A program made the translations under genes and the position numbers. The notes below the pieces were generated by a model that was not told the origin of the DNA, did no database searches, and saw nothing but the letters and a program-made list of their open reading frames with translations. Below, piece by piece: positions 35,301-43,533 of a stretch of DNA of 64,000 bases (positions are counted from its first letter, which is position 1; each line of letters opens with the position of its first letter). The stretch lies in NCBI GenBank assembly GCA_030584005.1, contig CP129486.1, forward strand, positions 809,556 to 873,555. Reading direction: 5' to 3'. The DNA is from Bdellovibrionota bacterium. GTDB taxonomy: Bacteria > Bdellovibrionota_C > UBA2361 > JAFLCA01.

Positions 35301-36179
35301 ATGGCACGCACTCAAGATGACGCGACGAAGGAACTAGTGCAGTTCCTTCAAAAAATGTCTGAGGCCGTGGTGTCCACGAGCAAGTTAGTCTTGCAGGTGC
35401 AGCTAAGACAAGACTACCTGCAACAATCTATAGATCGCCTCACCAACATACTTCGTGAACAGCAGTTACGAGCGGTAGGGGAGCGCGACCTGCCCCGCGT
35501 TACCTTAGCAACTAAGCATCCCGTTGCGATTCACAGCGACGATCATAAGAGCCCCCTGGGCGCAAGGCAGGACAACACGCACTATCCTCGATTTGTACGA
35601 CGCTGCGAACAGATCTTTCAGCGGCCGCTGCGCGCGCTCGATCTGGGCTGTGCCGGCGGGGGTCTTGTCTTCGACTTTCTCACCCGCGGTCATATGGCGA
35701 TCGGGCTAGAGGGCAGCGATTATCCAAAACGCCATGGAGCTGGCGAGTGGCCCTTGATTCCGAACAACCTATTCACCTGTGATATAACCAAGCCATTTCA
35801 ATTGAGTCATGAGATCGACGGCACCCCCTGCAAGTTCGAAGTAATCAGCATGTGGGAGGTGCTCGAGCATATGGAAGAAGAGCAGCTTCCTCAGCTCTTT
35901 GAAAACATCAAGAGCCACTTGGCGCCTGACGGCATTTTCGCATGCTCAGTGGCGACCTTCGAATGCGCCGACGAAGAAAGCGGAGCGGTATATCATAAGA
36001 TTGTTCAGGGAAAGGATTGGTGGCACTCCAAAGCAAAGCACTTCGGGTTTAAACTAGAGAAGAACCTTTTTAGTTGCCTCGACTTTCCACGAGGCAGCGG
36101 TAATGGGCCCATGGACTGGAGCGCTGAACGCGATCCCCAAATGGGATTTCATATGGTATTACGACTCGCCTCTCACTAA
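35301..36179 (+). CDS. SAM-dependent methyltransferase (class I)
   Basis: A 292-residue protein. An N-terminal coiled-coil-like helix (about 8-60, many Gln/Leu/Arg) precedes a Rossmann methyltransferase core: motif I LDLGCAGGGLVFDFL, an acidic motif II near GLEGSD, the motif IV equivalent FEVISMWEVLEHM and LAPDGIFACSVATFE. The C-terminal part (KDWWHSKAKHFGFKLEKN) resembles methyltransferases linked to glycan synthesis. The ATG at 35301 has CAGGAAT just upstream; the longer frame from 35262 is less likely. The substrate is unknown. It precedes the small Cys-rich gene by 26 bp. Confidence 0.8.
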   Translation: MARTQDDATKELVQFLQKMSEAVVSTSKLVLQVQLRQDYLQQSIDRLTNILREQQLRAVGERDLPRVTLATKHPVAIHSDDHKSPLGARQDNTHYPRFVRRCEQIFQRPLRALDLGCAGGGLVFDFLTRGHMAIGLEGSDYPKRHGAGEWPLIPNNLFTCDITKPFQLSHEIDGTPCKFEVISMWEVLEHMEEEQLPQLFENIKSHLAPDGIFACSVATFECADEESGAVYHKIVQGKDWWHSKAKHFGFKLEKNLFSCLDFPRGSGNGPMDWSAERDPQMGFHMVLRLASH

Positions 36180-36205
36180 ACAGTCTTGCCCGGCAGTGCA
36201 GTTCT

Positions 36206-36418
36206 ATGAACGCTGATGAAACCGATATTGAGAAGCTCCATTCGGAGGCATGCCGCCAAGGAGAGCTCATTTACAGAGATCCCCGCACTGGTTACATGGT
36301 GATGACGAGAATAGCTCACCTCGCTCGCGGCTACTGTTGTGGCAGCGGCTGCAGGCATTGCCCATTTCAGCGCTTAGACTCGCGCGCACCGGATGTGCGG
36401 GCAGATACTGAAGACTGA
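36206..36418 (+). CDS. Small Cys-rich protein, DUF5522-like
   Basis: A 70-residue protein whose centre reads YRDPRTGYMVMTRIAHLARG followed by YCCGSGCRHCPFQ. This Y-x-D-x-x-T-G-Y...H-L-x-R-G-x-C-C-G-S-G-C-R-H-C-P-F/Y pattern is the conserved core I associate with DUF5522. Four Cys and a His suggest a bound metal or Fe-S cluster; the function is unknown. The last 15 codons overlap the 3' end of the convergent mutY-like gene by 52 bp, which is unusual. Confidence 0.8.
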   Translation: MNADETDIEKLHSEACRQGELIYRDPRTGYMVMTRIAHLARGYCCGSGCRHCPFQRLDSRAPDVRADTED

Positions 36419-37236
36419 CCGGGAATGCTCAGGCGATCGTGCCCGTTGCGCAGCAAAAGCCCCTCCTTCAAGAGCTTCCCAATAGCCTGTTCAAGTCCCT
36501 GGTGGTCCGGCATGACACGCCGTAACGCAGAAACTGAAAGTGCTCCTCGCATGGTAAGGGTGCGCAGTATTGCCCCTCGCGTTTGGCGGAGCGAGCCCCT
36601 GAAAGGAGACTGTTTGCGATACGCTGCACTGCGCTGATTGATGCCCGGCGAAAGAGACTTAAGATGACTTCCATAATCCATAAGAGCGTAAAACCACTCT
36701 CGCGGATTACTGGAATCGATGGTTTGCTTCACAATGCTGTGCACCTTGCGCTCCAACACGCGCCGGGATCTTGGGAAGAACTCTTGGAGTATCGCCGATC
36801 GAATATTGGTCTCGACGAGCGGGTGCGATTGATTAAAAGCAAACACCATCACGGCCTGCGCCGTGTACTCACCGATACCGGGAAGCGCCTCTAATTCTTC
36901 AAAGGACCGCGGAACCTTGCCCTTGTACTTGACCTGCAAAGTTTGGGCGGTTTGGTGAAGGTAGTGAGCGCGTCTATTGTATCCAAGCCCTTGCCATACA
37001 CTGAGCACTTCAGCCAGCGAGGCCCGGGCGAGCGCCTCTGCATTTGGAAAACGCACCAGGAATCTCCGGTATATGGGAAGCACGCGCGCAATCTGCGTTT
37101 GCTGCAACATCACCTCTGACACGAGGATCCTGTAAGGATCTCGTGTCGTACGCCACGGCAACCGGCGGCCATGCAAACGATAATAATCATAAACGAGGCG
37201 ACGGAAGCTGGAGATTCGATGCGCGGATAGCTTCAT
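36367..37236 (-). CDS. MutY-like HhH-GPD glycosylase without an Fe-S cluster
   Basis: A 289-residue DNA glycosylase of the HhH-GPD superfamily. The MutY-type catalytic Glu is Glu41 in SEVMLQQTQIARV; the helix-hairpin-helix is ALPGIGEYTAQAVMVFAF. Two departures are clear. The Asp that MutY and EndoIII use (LDGNV) is Glu in LVETNIRS, and the four-Cys Fe-S loop is absent, replaced by DYGSHLKSLSPGINQRSAAYRKQSPF. A C-terminal winged-helix-like segment follows (ALRRVMPDHQGLEQAIGKLL); the 8-oxoG-recognition Nudix-like domain of MutY is absent. I have seen this ETNIR-type subfamily annotated as MutY in candidate-phyla genomes; the true substrate is uncertain. The start at 37236, four bases after the rnhA stop, is preferred over 37290, which would overlap rnhA. 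Confidence 0.75.
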   Translation of the reverse strand: MKLSAHRISSFRRLVYDYYRLHGRRLPWRTTRDPYRILVSEVMLQQTQIARVLPIYRRFLVRFPNAEALARASLAEVLSVWQGLGYNRRAHYLHQTAQTLQVKYKGKVPRSFEELEALPGIGEYTAQAVMVFAFNQSHPLVETNIRSAILQEFFPRSRRVLERKVHSIVKQTIDSSNPREWFYALMDYGSHLKSLSPGINQRSAAYRKQSPFRGSLRQTRGAILRTLTMRGALSVSALRRVMPDHQGLEQAIGKLLKEGLLLRNGHDRLSIPGQSSVSARTSGARESKR

Positions 37237-37240
37237 TGGA

Positions 37241-37750
37241 CTACAGCTCGCTTCGCATCCACGCAGTGGCGAGTGCATCGGCATATTCATTCCACAACCA
37301 GCCGTTATGGGCCTTAATCCACTTCAACTGAGCACCTCTGTGCGCCCGATGCAGACGCAACAGCTCCTGTACGAGCTCTAAGTTTTTTATAGGGCCGGAT
37401 TTCCGCTTCCATCCGTTACGTTCCCATTGCGGAGCCCATTCATTAATCGTCTTCACGCAGAGTTCGCTATCACTGTATATCTCGACCTCGAGATCTGCCG
37501 GTATTGCGCGATAGGCTTGAATGAGGGCGGTAAGCTCCATGCGGTTGTTCGTAGTCGACTCCTCACGGCCGTGCAGTTGGAGTTTGATCTCTCCCTGCTC
37601 AACGTGCACGACACCCCACCCTCCCGGACCTGGATTGGGCACCGCGCTCCCATCGGTGAAAATGCCGCTCTGCGGTCCCGCCTGATAACGACGTAACACT
37701 TCCTTTAGCGTTAAAGATTCCGGCTGCCCGGGGCTCCAAGGGGTCATCAA
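37241..37750 (-). CDS. rnhA: Ribonuclease HI
   Basis: A 169-residue nuclease degrading the RNA strand of RNA-DNA hybrids. All four catalytic acids are visible: Asp33 (FTDGS), Glu72 (NRMEL), Asp94 (YSDSE) and the Asp in NEYADALA (about 158). The basic handle KRKSGPIKNLELVQEL is present, so this is the HI type. An N-terminal addition of about 25 residues precedes the first strand. It is first in a two-gene minus-strand operon with the MutY-like glycosylase. Confidence 0.95.
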   Translation of the reverse strand: MMTPWSPGQPESLTLKEVLRRYQAGPQSGIFTDGSAVPNPGPGGWGVVHVEQGEIKLQLHGREESTTNNRMELTALIQAYRAIPADLEVEIYSDSELCVKTINEWAPQWERNGWKRKSGPIKNLELVQELLRLHRAHRGAQLKWIKAHNGWLWNEYADALATAWMRSEL

Positions 37751-37952
37751 TTATCTCTCGATTATACTGTTATTTTAATATGTTATGCGGTTAGAGGCGC
37801 CCTACATCATGTCCGCCTTTGGGGTAGCGACGGCTCGAATCGCGAAAAGTTGCTGTTAGGATCCTCCTCAGCGCATCAAAATACGTGATAGGGATCCGTA
37901 CGCCAATTTGGCAAAGTATTCAACCCTTTGAAATTACAGTTTTTCTTTCTCT

Positions 37953-38891
37953 ATGACCACTCATGTGCTTCTTACCGGCGGTGCCGGATACGTTGGATCG
38001 ATTCTGTGCGAACACCTGCTGGATGCCGGATATCGCGTTACGGTGCTCGACAATCTGAGCTTCGGGCAGCACCCTCACCTGCATCTGTGCGCCAATCAGA
38101 ACTATGAGTTTGTGTTCGGCGACTGCCGTTCAGAGTCGCTCATGAAGAAGCTAATAGCCGGCGCAGATGTGATCTGCCCCCTGGCTGCCGTGGTGGGAGC
38201 TCCGGCATGCGATCGTGATCCTTGGATGGCCAAGGCGATCAACTTTGAAGCGGTGCAGCTGGTTAATAAGCTCAGGAGCCCTTCGCAGTTGTTAATTTTG
38301 CCCATGACCAATAGCGGCTACGGCCAGCAAGAGGGCAACCGCCCATGCACCGAGGATACGCCGCTTGAACCGATTTCACTATACGGCGAGACCAAAGTGG
38401 CCGCGGAGAAAGCAGTGCTCGACTCGCCCAACGCGCTCTCCCTGCGTTTGGCGACCGTGTTCGGTGCATCTCCCCGTATGCGCCTCGATCTCCTGGTAAA
38501 TAACTTTACCTATCTCGCGTTTACCGAAGGATCTCTTGTGATCTTCGAGAAGGATTTCAAACGCAACTTCGTGCATGTGCGAGATGTTGCCGACTGCTTC
38601 GTGCACTGCATAAAGAACAGCACAAAGATGGCGGGGCGTTCCTACAACCTAGGAATCGACAGTGCGAACATGTCGAAGGAGCAGCTCGCTTACCGCATTA
38701 AGGAATACGTGCCAAAGCTGTATATTCACTTCGCCGAGGTGGGAACCGATCCTGATAAGCGAGATTATATAGTTTCAAATCAACGATTGCGCGAGGCTGG
38801 CTTCGAGGCGACTCGAACCATAGATGCTGGAATAAAGGAGCTTTTGAAGGCATTTCAGATGCTGCGTCGCAATCCGCTGAAAAATGTTTAA
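37953..38891 (+). CDS. NAD-dependent nucleotide-sugar epimerase/dehydratase (SDR)
   Basis: A 312-residue extended short-chain dehydrogenase. The NAD fingerprint is LLTGGAGYVGSILCEHLL, with LDNLSFG binding the adenosine ribose; the catalytic triad is in MTNSGYGQQ and SLYGETKVAAEKAV. The region RNFVHVRDVADCF is typical of sugar epimerases. It begins a six-gene operon for GDP-heptose-type sugars, so its substrate is probably a GDP-heptose derivative (inference). The 200 bp divergent region shared with rnhA is AT-rich before the start; no ribosome-binding site is evident. Confidence 0.82.
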   Translation: MTTHVLLTGGAGYVGSILCEHLLDAGYRVTVLDNLSFGQHPHLHLCANQNYEFVFGDCRSESLMKKLIAGADVICPLAAVVGAPACDRDPWMAKAINFEAVQLVNKLRSPSQLLILPMTNSGYGQQEGNRPCTEDTPLEPISLYGETKVAAEKAVLDSPNALSLRLATVFGASPRMRLDLLVNNFTYLAFTEGSLVIFEKDFKRNFVHVRDVADCFVHCIKNSTKMAGRSYNLGIDSANMSKEQLAYRIKEYVPKLYIHFAEVGTDPDKRDYIVSNQRLREAGFEATRTIDAGIKELLKAFQMLRRNPLKNV

Positions 38892-38903
38892 CGGAGAGTG
38901 CGC

Positions 38904-39632
38904 GTGCCCTGCGGGATATCGGATATCAGTGCGGTCATCCTCGCCGGAGGGCTCGGCACCCGATTGCGCAGTGTCGTGCAAGATAAGCCGAAGGTGTTGG
39001 CGGAAGTAGCGGGACGTCCCTTCATCTCCTATTTGCTTCATCAAATCAGTTCGGCAGAAATCCGCCATTGCGTACTATGCACCGGGTACCTCTCCGAACA
39101 GGTGCGCGCCTCATTCGGCAGTGCTTTCCATGGGATGACCCTTGCCTACTCGGAAGAGCAGATGCTGTTGGGCACCGCGGGAGCGCTGCGTTTCGCGCTG
39201 CCGCTCGTGCAATCTGATCCAATGCTCGTCCTGAATGGAGACTCCTACTGCGCTGCCGACTTGAACGCATTTCTTTCCGCTCACCAGCAGGCCAAGGCAA
39301 GAGCATCGATCTATCTTACCCGTGTCAATAACACCTCTCGCTACGGATGTGTGCGAGTTTCCCAAAACGGTTCCATCGTCGGCTTTGAAGAGAAGGGAGC
39401 CTCTCAGGGAGCGGGACTCATCAATGCCGGAATATACCTTATTCAGAAGGAACTTATACAATCGCTGCCCAAGGGCAAAGCGATCTCCCTTGAGCGCGAG
39501 GTCTTTCCGTCGCTGCTTGGAGATCGCTTCGTGGGTTTTGAAGGTCCCCATGATATATTCATCGACATCGGCACCCCCGATTCCTATCAACAAGCCGATG
39601 CACTTTTTAGAACTTGGGAGCGTGGCGCATGA
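38904..39632 (+). CDS. hddC: D-glycero-D-manno-heptose 1-phosphate guanylyltransferase-like nucleotidyltransferase
   Basis: A 242-residue nucleotidyltransferase that would join heptose 1-phosphate to GTP. The signature is AVILAGGLGTRLRSVVQDKPKVLAEVAGRPF, followed by the LLGTAGAL loop and the metal Asp in MLVLNGDSYC; GFEEKG and the second metal Asp in FIDIGTPDSY complete the site. The GTG at 38904 has GGAG seven bases upstream; a GTG at 38898 is the alternative. The base preference (GTP) is inferred from its neighbours gmhA and hddA. The stop overlaps gmhA (ATGA). Confidence 0.85.
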   Translation: MPCGISDISAVILAGGLGTRLRSVVQDKPKVLAEVAGRPFISYLLHQISSAEIRHCVLCTGYLSEQVRASFGSAFHGMTLAYSEEQMLLGTAGALRFALPLVQSDPMLVLNGDSYCAADLNAFLSAHQQAKARASIYLTRVNNTSRYGCVRVSQNGSIVGFEEKGASQGAGLINAGIYLIQKELIQSLPKGKAISLEREVFPSLLGDRFVGFEGPHDIFIDIGTPDSYQQADALFRTWERGA

Positions 39633-40225
39633 ACGCGATAAAGATTTTTGAACAGCGGCTGGCGGAGAGTCTTAAGGTGAAGCAAGCAGCGCTTGCCTGT
39701 TGCCGAGACGACGTGGTGCGCGCCGCAAGCCTGATTACCGATGCCTACCGCAAAGGCAATAAACTTTTGCTGTGCGGCAATGGCGGGAGCGCTGCTGACT
39801 GCCAGCATGTTGCTGCCGAATTCATGAGCCGGCTTTCAAAGGATTTTCCAAGAGCTGCGCTTGCAGCGATTGCTCTTACAACCGATAGCTCGTTTATCAC
39901 CGCCTATGCGAATGACTGCGGATGGGAGGGCGTGTTTGCCCGGCAGGTGGAGGGACTGAGTCGACCCGGCGATGTGCTCCTTGGAATCAGCACCAGCGGC
40001 ACTTCGGGCAACGTTGTCGCGGCATTCAAGGAGGCGCGCGCACGCAAGGTATCAACGATCGCGCTCATTGGCGAAGGCGGTCTCCTCAAGGATCTGGCCG
40101 ATGTGTGCATATCGGTCCCATCTAAGAACACGCAACATATTCAAGAAACTCATCTCGCTATCGAACATATCATCTGCGAGATAGTTGAAAGATCGCTGTT
40201 CGAGGAGGCATCCGCCGCAGGTTAA
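39629..40225 (+). CDS. gmhA: Sedoheptulose 7-phosphate isomerase
   Basis: A 198-residue SIS-domain enzyme that converts sedoheptulose 7-phosphate to D-glycero-D-manno-heptose 7-phosphate, the first step of heptose synthesis. Typical segments are LLLCGNGGSAADCQHVAAEFMSR, the phosphate loop LGISTSGTSGNV, and TQHIQETHLAIEHIICE carrying the catalytic His and the metal ligands. The start is coupled to the hddC stop by a four-base overlap. Confidence 0.95.
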   Translation: MNAIKIFEQRLAESLKVKQAALACCRDDVVRAASLITDAYRKGNKLLLCGNGGSAADCQHVAAEFMSRLSKDFPRAALAAIALTTDSSFITAYANDCGWEGVFARQVEGLSRPGDVLLGISTSGTSGNVVAAFKEARARKVSTIALIGEGGLLKDLADVCISVPSKNTQHIQETHLAIEHIICEIVERSLFEEASAAG

Positions 40226-40234
40226 GGGGGTTCT

Positions 40235-41308
40235 ATGATTATCTCACGCACGCCCTATCGCATATCTCTCTTTGGCGGGGGCACCGATTTCCCCTCATGG
40301 TACCGACGCCACGGCGGCGCGGTGATTGCCGCTACAATCGATAAGTACTGCTATCTTTCAGCTCGCTATCTCCCGCCGTTCTTTGACCACAAGTACCGGG
40401 TGGTATGGTCAAAGATTGAGTACTGCAAACAGGTCGAAGAGATCACTCATCCTGCAGTACGTGCCGTAATCCAGCACCTTGAGATGACGCGGGGCCTCGA
40501 AATAAGCACCGTGGGCGACCTTCCCGCACGTAGCGGAATGGGATCCAGTTCGGCATTCACGGTGGGATTGCTGAAAGCCCTCCACGGCCTGAACGGCCGC
40601 ATGGTGCATAAATATGACTTGGCGATGGAAGCCATTCATCTCGAGCAGAACGTGTTAAAGGAAGCGGTGGGCTCTCAGGATCAGGTCTCCGCTGCCTATG
40701 GCGGGTTGAATAAGATTGACTTCTTCCCCAATGGAGAAATCTCTGTCGTTCCAGTAACGGTGCCGCCCGAAAGGATCCGCGAGCTGGAAAGTCATCTGAT
40801 GCTCTTCTATACGGGAATCAAACGCACCTCCTCCGAGGTCACCAAGAAGTTCGTCGATGACATACAGGCTAAGAAGCGCCAGCTCCGCATCATGCGAGAC
40901 CTGGTTGAAGAGAGCTTGGAAATATTAAACAGCCGTCATGATATTACCGCACTTGGCGAGCTGCTCCACGAAGCTTGGGACACCAAGCGAGGCTTCAGTA
41001 CCATGGTCTCAAACCCCGAGGTGGATAACATCCATGCATCCGCAATTGAAGCGGGGGCCATCGGCGGGAAACTCACGGGAGCTGGTGGCGGAGGGTTCTT
41101 GCTCCTGTTTGTGCCGCCGGCAAAGCAGAAGGACGTGTGTGCAGCGCTGAAGCACTTTATTCATGTACCCTTCCGGTTTGAATTTTCCGGGAGCCAGATC
41201 ATCTTTTCAGACAGTCAGGTAAGTGTTGGTCTTCCCGCGGAGGGGCCGTCCCTCGAGAATCTTTCGCGCTTCAAGGAGCTTGAGGAAGTAACTCCGTCTC
41301 CCAAATAG
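40235..41308 (+). CDS. hddA: D-glycero-D-manno-heptose 7-phosphate kinase (GHMP family)
   Basis: A 357-residue GHMP kinase that phosphorylates heptose 7-phosphate at C1. It starts MIISRTPYRISLFGGGTDFPSWY; the ATP loop is DLPARSGMGSSSAFTVGLL; the C-terminal motif is GGKLTGAGGGGFLLLF. The order gmhA-hddA-hddC is that of the GDP-D-glycero-D-manno-heptose route found in S-layer and capsule clusters. The intervening phosphatase (gmhB) is not in the window. AAGGGGG precedes the start by six bases. Confidence 0.93.
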   Translation: MIISRTPYRISLFGGGTDFPSWYRRHGGAVIAATIDKYCYLSARYLPPFFDHKYRVVWSKIEYCKQVEEITHPAVRAVIQHLEMTRGLEISTVGDLPARSGMGSSSAFTVGLLKALHGLNGRMVHKYDLAMEAIHLEQNVLKEAVGSQDQVSAAYGGLNKIDFFPNGEISVVPVTVPPERIRELESHLMLFYTGIKRTSSEVTKKFVDDIQAKKRQLRIMRDLVEESLEILNSRHDITALGELLHEAWDTKRGFSTMVSNPEVDNIHASAIEAGAIGGKLTGAGGGGFLLLFVPPAKQKDVCAALKHFIHVPFRFEFSGSQIIFSDSQVSVGLPAEGPSLENLSRFKELEEVTPSPK

Positions 41309-41361
41309 TGTGATTGCAGCGCTGGTAGGCGTGCCCTCGGCATTGTACAGTGTACCCTCGT

Positions 41362-42576
41362 ATGACAGATCGCCCCTTACAATGCAGAGTCTGCGACAGC
41401 AGCGATTTTATCCCGGTGCTCGATCTCGGCCTCCAGCCGTGGGCAAACGATTTCCTCACCAAAGAGCAGGTCGGCAAGGAGCACCTATACCCTTTGCACC
41501 TCGTGTACTGTTCATCCTGCGGCTGTGTCCAGCTCGATTTTACGGTGCCAAAGGAGGTCATGTTCTCGGATCATACCTATGTGTCCGGCACAACAAAAAC
41601 GCTTGCCAATCACTTCGCCGAAACGGCGCGATATGTACGGAACACTTTCTTTCCCCATGCAACTTCGCCCAGCGTCCTCGATATAGGCTCCAATGACGGG
41701 ACACAGCTCGTGCAGTACAAGGATCTTGGATTCGATACAGTGGGAGTCGAATCGTGCGGCCGCGTAGCGGCGATGGCCGAAGAGCGCGGCATCCACACCG
41801 TGGTCGATTTCTTCAACGAAGAGTGCGCAAGGAAGCTGCCCAAGAAATTCGATGTTATCAACGCCGCCGGGGTTTTCTTTCATTTGGAGGAGCTGCACTC
41901 CGCCACCCGCGGCATCAAGCACGTCCTTTGCGAAGACGGGGTTTTCGTCATTCAGTTTCTCTACATGAAGAGCATTGTCGAGAATCTGGCCTTCGACCAG
42001 ATCTATCACGAGCATCTGCTCTACTACACCCTGCGCACGGTTGAGCGGCTATTAGCTCTACACGGATTGAGCCCCTTTGATGGCTACCTTGCACCGATTC
42101 ACGGGGGTTCAATGATCCTTTTCGTCAGCCACGCTGGACGGCGCCCCGTGAGCCCCAGACTCTCGGCACTGTACGCGGAAGAGGATAAAGCAGGGGCAAA
42201 CTCCCTCTCCTGGTATCAGAAGTTCGCCCAGCAGGTGCAGCGAATGAAGACCGACACGCTGGCCTACCTTTCGGCCAAGAAGAAAGAGGGAAAGCGCATC
42301 TTCGGCATGGGGGCCCCGGTCAAGGGCAACACCTTCCTCAACTTTTGCGGTATCGGCGCGCAGTACCTGGACTGCCTGGTCGAGAAGAACCCGCTCCGTA
42401 AAGGACTTTACTCGCCGGGCACACACCTGCCGATTGTGCTTGAAGAGGAGCTGACCAATCCGCCCGATGTGTACCTTGTACTGGCCTGGAATTTTAAGGG
42501 TGAAATTTTAAAGAATAATGCCGCTCTGATCGCCCGCGGGGTCGAGTTCTACTTCCCGGTGAATCCCAAGGAGTAA
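41362..42576 (+). CDS. Zinc-binding nucleotide-sugar C-methyltransferase
   Basis: A 404-residue protein with the three-part layout of TylC3/NovU-like sugar C-methyltransferases. The N-terminal zinc domain has Cys pairs in QCRVCDS and VYCSSCGCVQ; the central SAM domain has VLDIGSNDGTQL; a C-terminal Rossmann domain carries GMGAPVKGNTFLNFCGI, which binds the nucleotide sugar. The conserved IYHEHLLYYTL segment holds the catalytic Tyr/His-Glu. Family members add a methyl group next to a keto carbon, giving branched sugars. The ATG at 41362 is preferred over a GTG four codons earlier. Confidence 0.9.
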   Translation: MTDRPLQCRVCDSSDFIPVLDLGLQPWANDFLTKEQVGKEHLYPLHLVYCSSCGCVQLDFTVPKEVMFSDHTYVSGTTKTLANHFAETARYVRNTFFPHATSPSVLDIGSNDGTQLVQYKDLGFDTVGVESCGRVAAMAEERGIHTVVDFFNEECARKLPKKFDVINAAGVFFHLEELHSATRGIKHVLCEDGVFVIQFLYMKSIVENLAFDQIYHEHLLYYTLRTVERLLALHGLSPFDGYLAPIHGGSMILFVSHAGRRPVSPRLSALYAEEDKAGANSLSWYQKFAQQVQRMKTDTLAYLSAKKKEGKRIFGMGAPVKGNTFLNFCGIGAQYLDCLVEKNPLRKGLYSPGTHLPIVLEEELTNPPDVYLVLAWNFKGEILKNNAALIARGVEFYFPVNPKE

Positions 42577-42578
42577 CC

Positions 42579-43490
42579 ATGCGCATCCTCGTAACAGGTG
42601 GCAGGGGGTTCTTGGGACAACATCTACTGAAAGCGCTCGCTTTGGAGGGGCACGATATCATCGCTCCCAACTCGGCCCAAGCCGACCTAAGGCAGGCGGG
42701 TTCATTACTCGCGGCCGCGCACGGCAGCTTCGACATGATCTTTCATCTTGCAGCCTGGACCCAAGCAGGTGACTTCTGCCTTTATCACCCAGGGGAGCAA
42801 TGGATAATCAATCAGCAGATAAACACTAACGTGCTGGAGTACTGGCACTCGCGGCAGCCGCAGGCCAAGCTCATTGCAATCGGTACTAGCTGCTGCTACG
42901 AGCCGGGGACCCCGCATATCGAAAGCTCTTTTCTGCGGGGGGATCCGATCGACAGTCTCTTCACCTACGGATACACCAAACGCATGCTGCTTGTTGGCTT
43001 ACAAGCCCTGCACAAACAGTATGGACAACGTTATCTCATGGTAGTCCCCTCCACGCTCTACGGCACGGGGTATCATCTCGACGGCAGACAGATGCACTTT
43101 ATCTTCGACCTCATGCGCAAGATCTTAGACGGCAAGCGCAAGAATGTGCCGGTCGTCTTGTGGGGCGACGGGCTTCAAAGGAGAGAGTTGATTCTAGTAG
43201 ATGATTTTGTGTCGGCGATGCTTCGTCTAGCTCACTCCGTCGACAATGAGCTGGTGAATATAGGAAGCGGGGTCGAACACTCCATACGTTGGTATGCTGA
43301 AAAGCTCAGCTCCTGGTGCGGATACGATCCGACTCACATTCAGTACGACAGTTCCAAGTACGTCGGGGCGACTTCGAAGTTCCTGGTAATCGACAAATTG
43401 AAAGGTCTGCTCCCCAACCTCCGATTAACCCCGGTCGAGGAGGGTTTGCGCTCCACATTTGAATGGTTTCAAGAACATTACTCCTCTTGA
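42579..43490 (+). CDS. GDP-L-fucose synthase-like epimerase/reductase
   Basis: A 303-residue SDR protein resembling Fcl/WcaG, which epimerises C3/C5 and reduces C4 of GDP-4-keto-6-deoxyhexoses. Seen are ILVTGGRGFLGQHLL, the Ser/Cys active-site region GTSCCYEPGTPHIESS and the YGYTKRMLLV Tyr-Lys pair; GDGLQRRELILVDDF is Fcl-like. In a heptose operon the substrate is probably a GDP-4-keto-heptose. No GDP-sugar 4,6-dehydratase of the GMD type is recognised here, unless the 37953 gene has that role. AAGGAG is placed six bases before the start, two bases after the methyltransferase stop. Confidence 0.82.
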   Translation: MRILVTGGRGFLGQHLLKALALEGHDIIAPNSAQADLRQAGSLLAAAHGSFDMIFHLAAWTQAGDFCLYHPGEQWIINQQINTNVLEYWHSRQPQAKLIAIGTSCCYEPGTPHIESSFLRGDPIDSLFTYGYTKRMLLVGLQALHKQYGQRYLMVVPSTLYGTGYHLDGRQMHFIFDLMRKILDGKRKNVPVVLWGDGLQRRELILVDDFVSAMLRLAHSVDNELVNIGSGVEHSIRWYAEKLSSWCGYDPTHIQYDSSKYVGATSKFLVIDKLKGLLPNLRLTPVEEGLRSTFEWFQEHYSS

Positions 43491-43533
43491 GATTTTGCCG
43501 CTCCTTTTCAAGACGCGCCAGAACGATCTCCTC

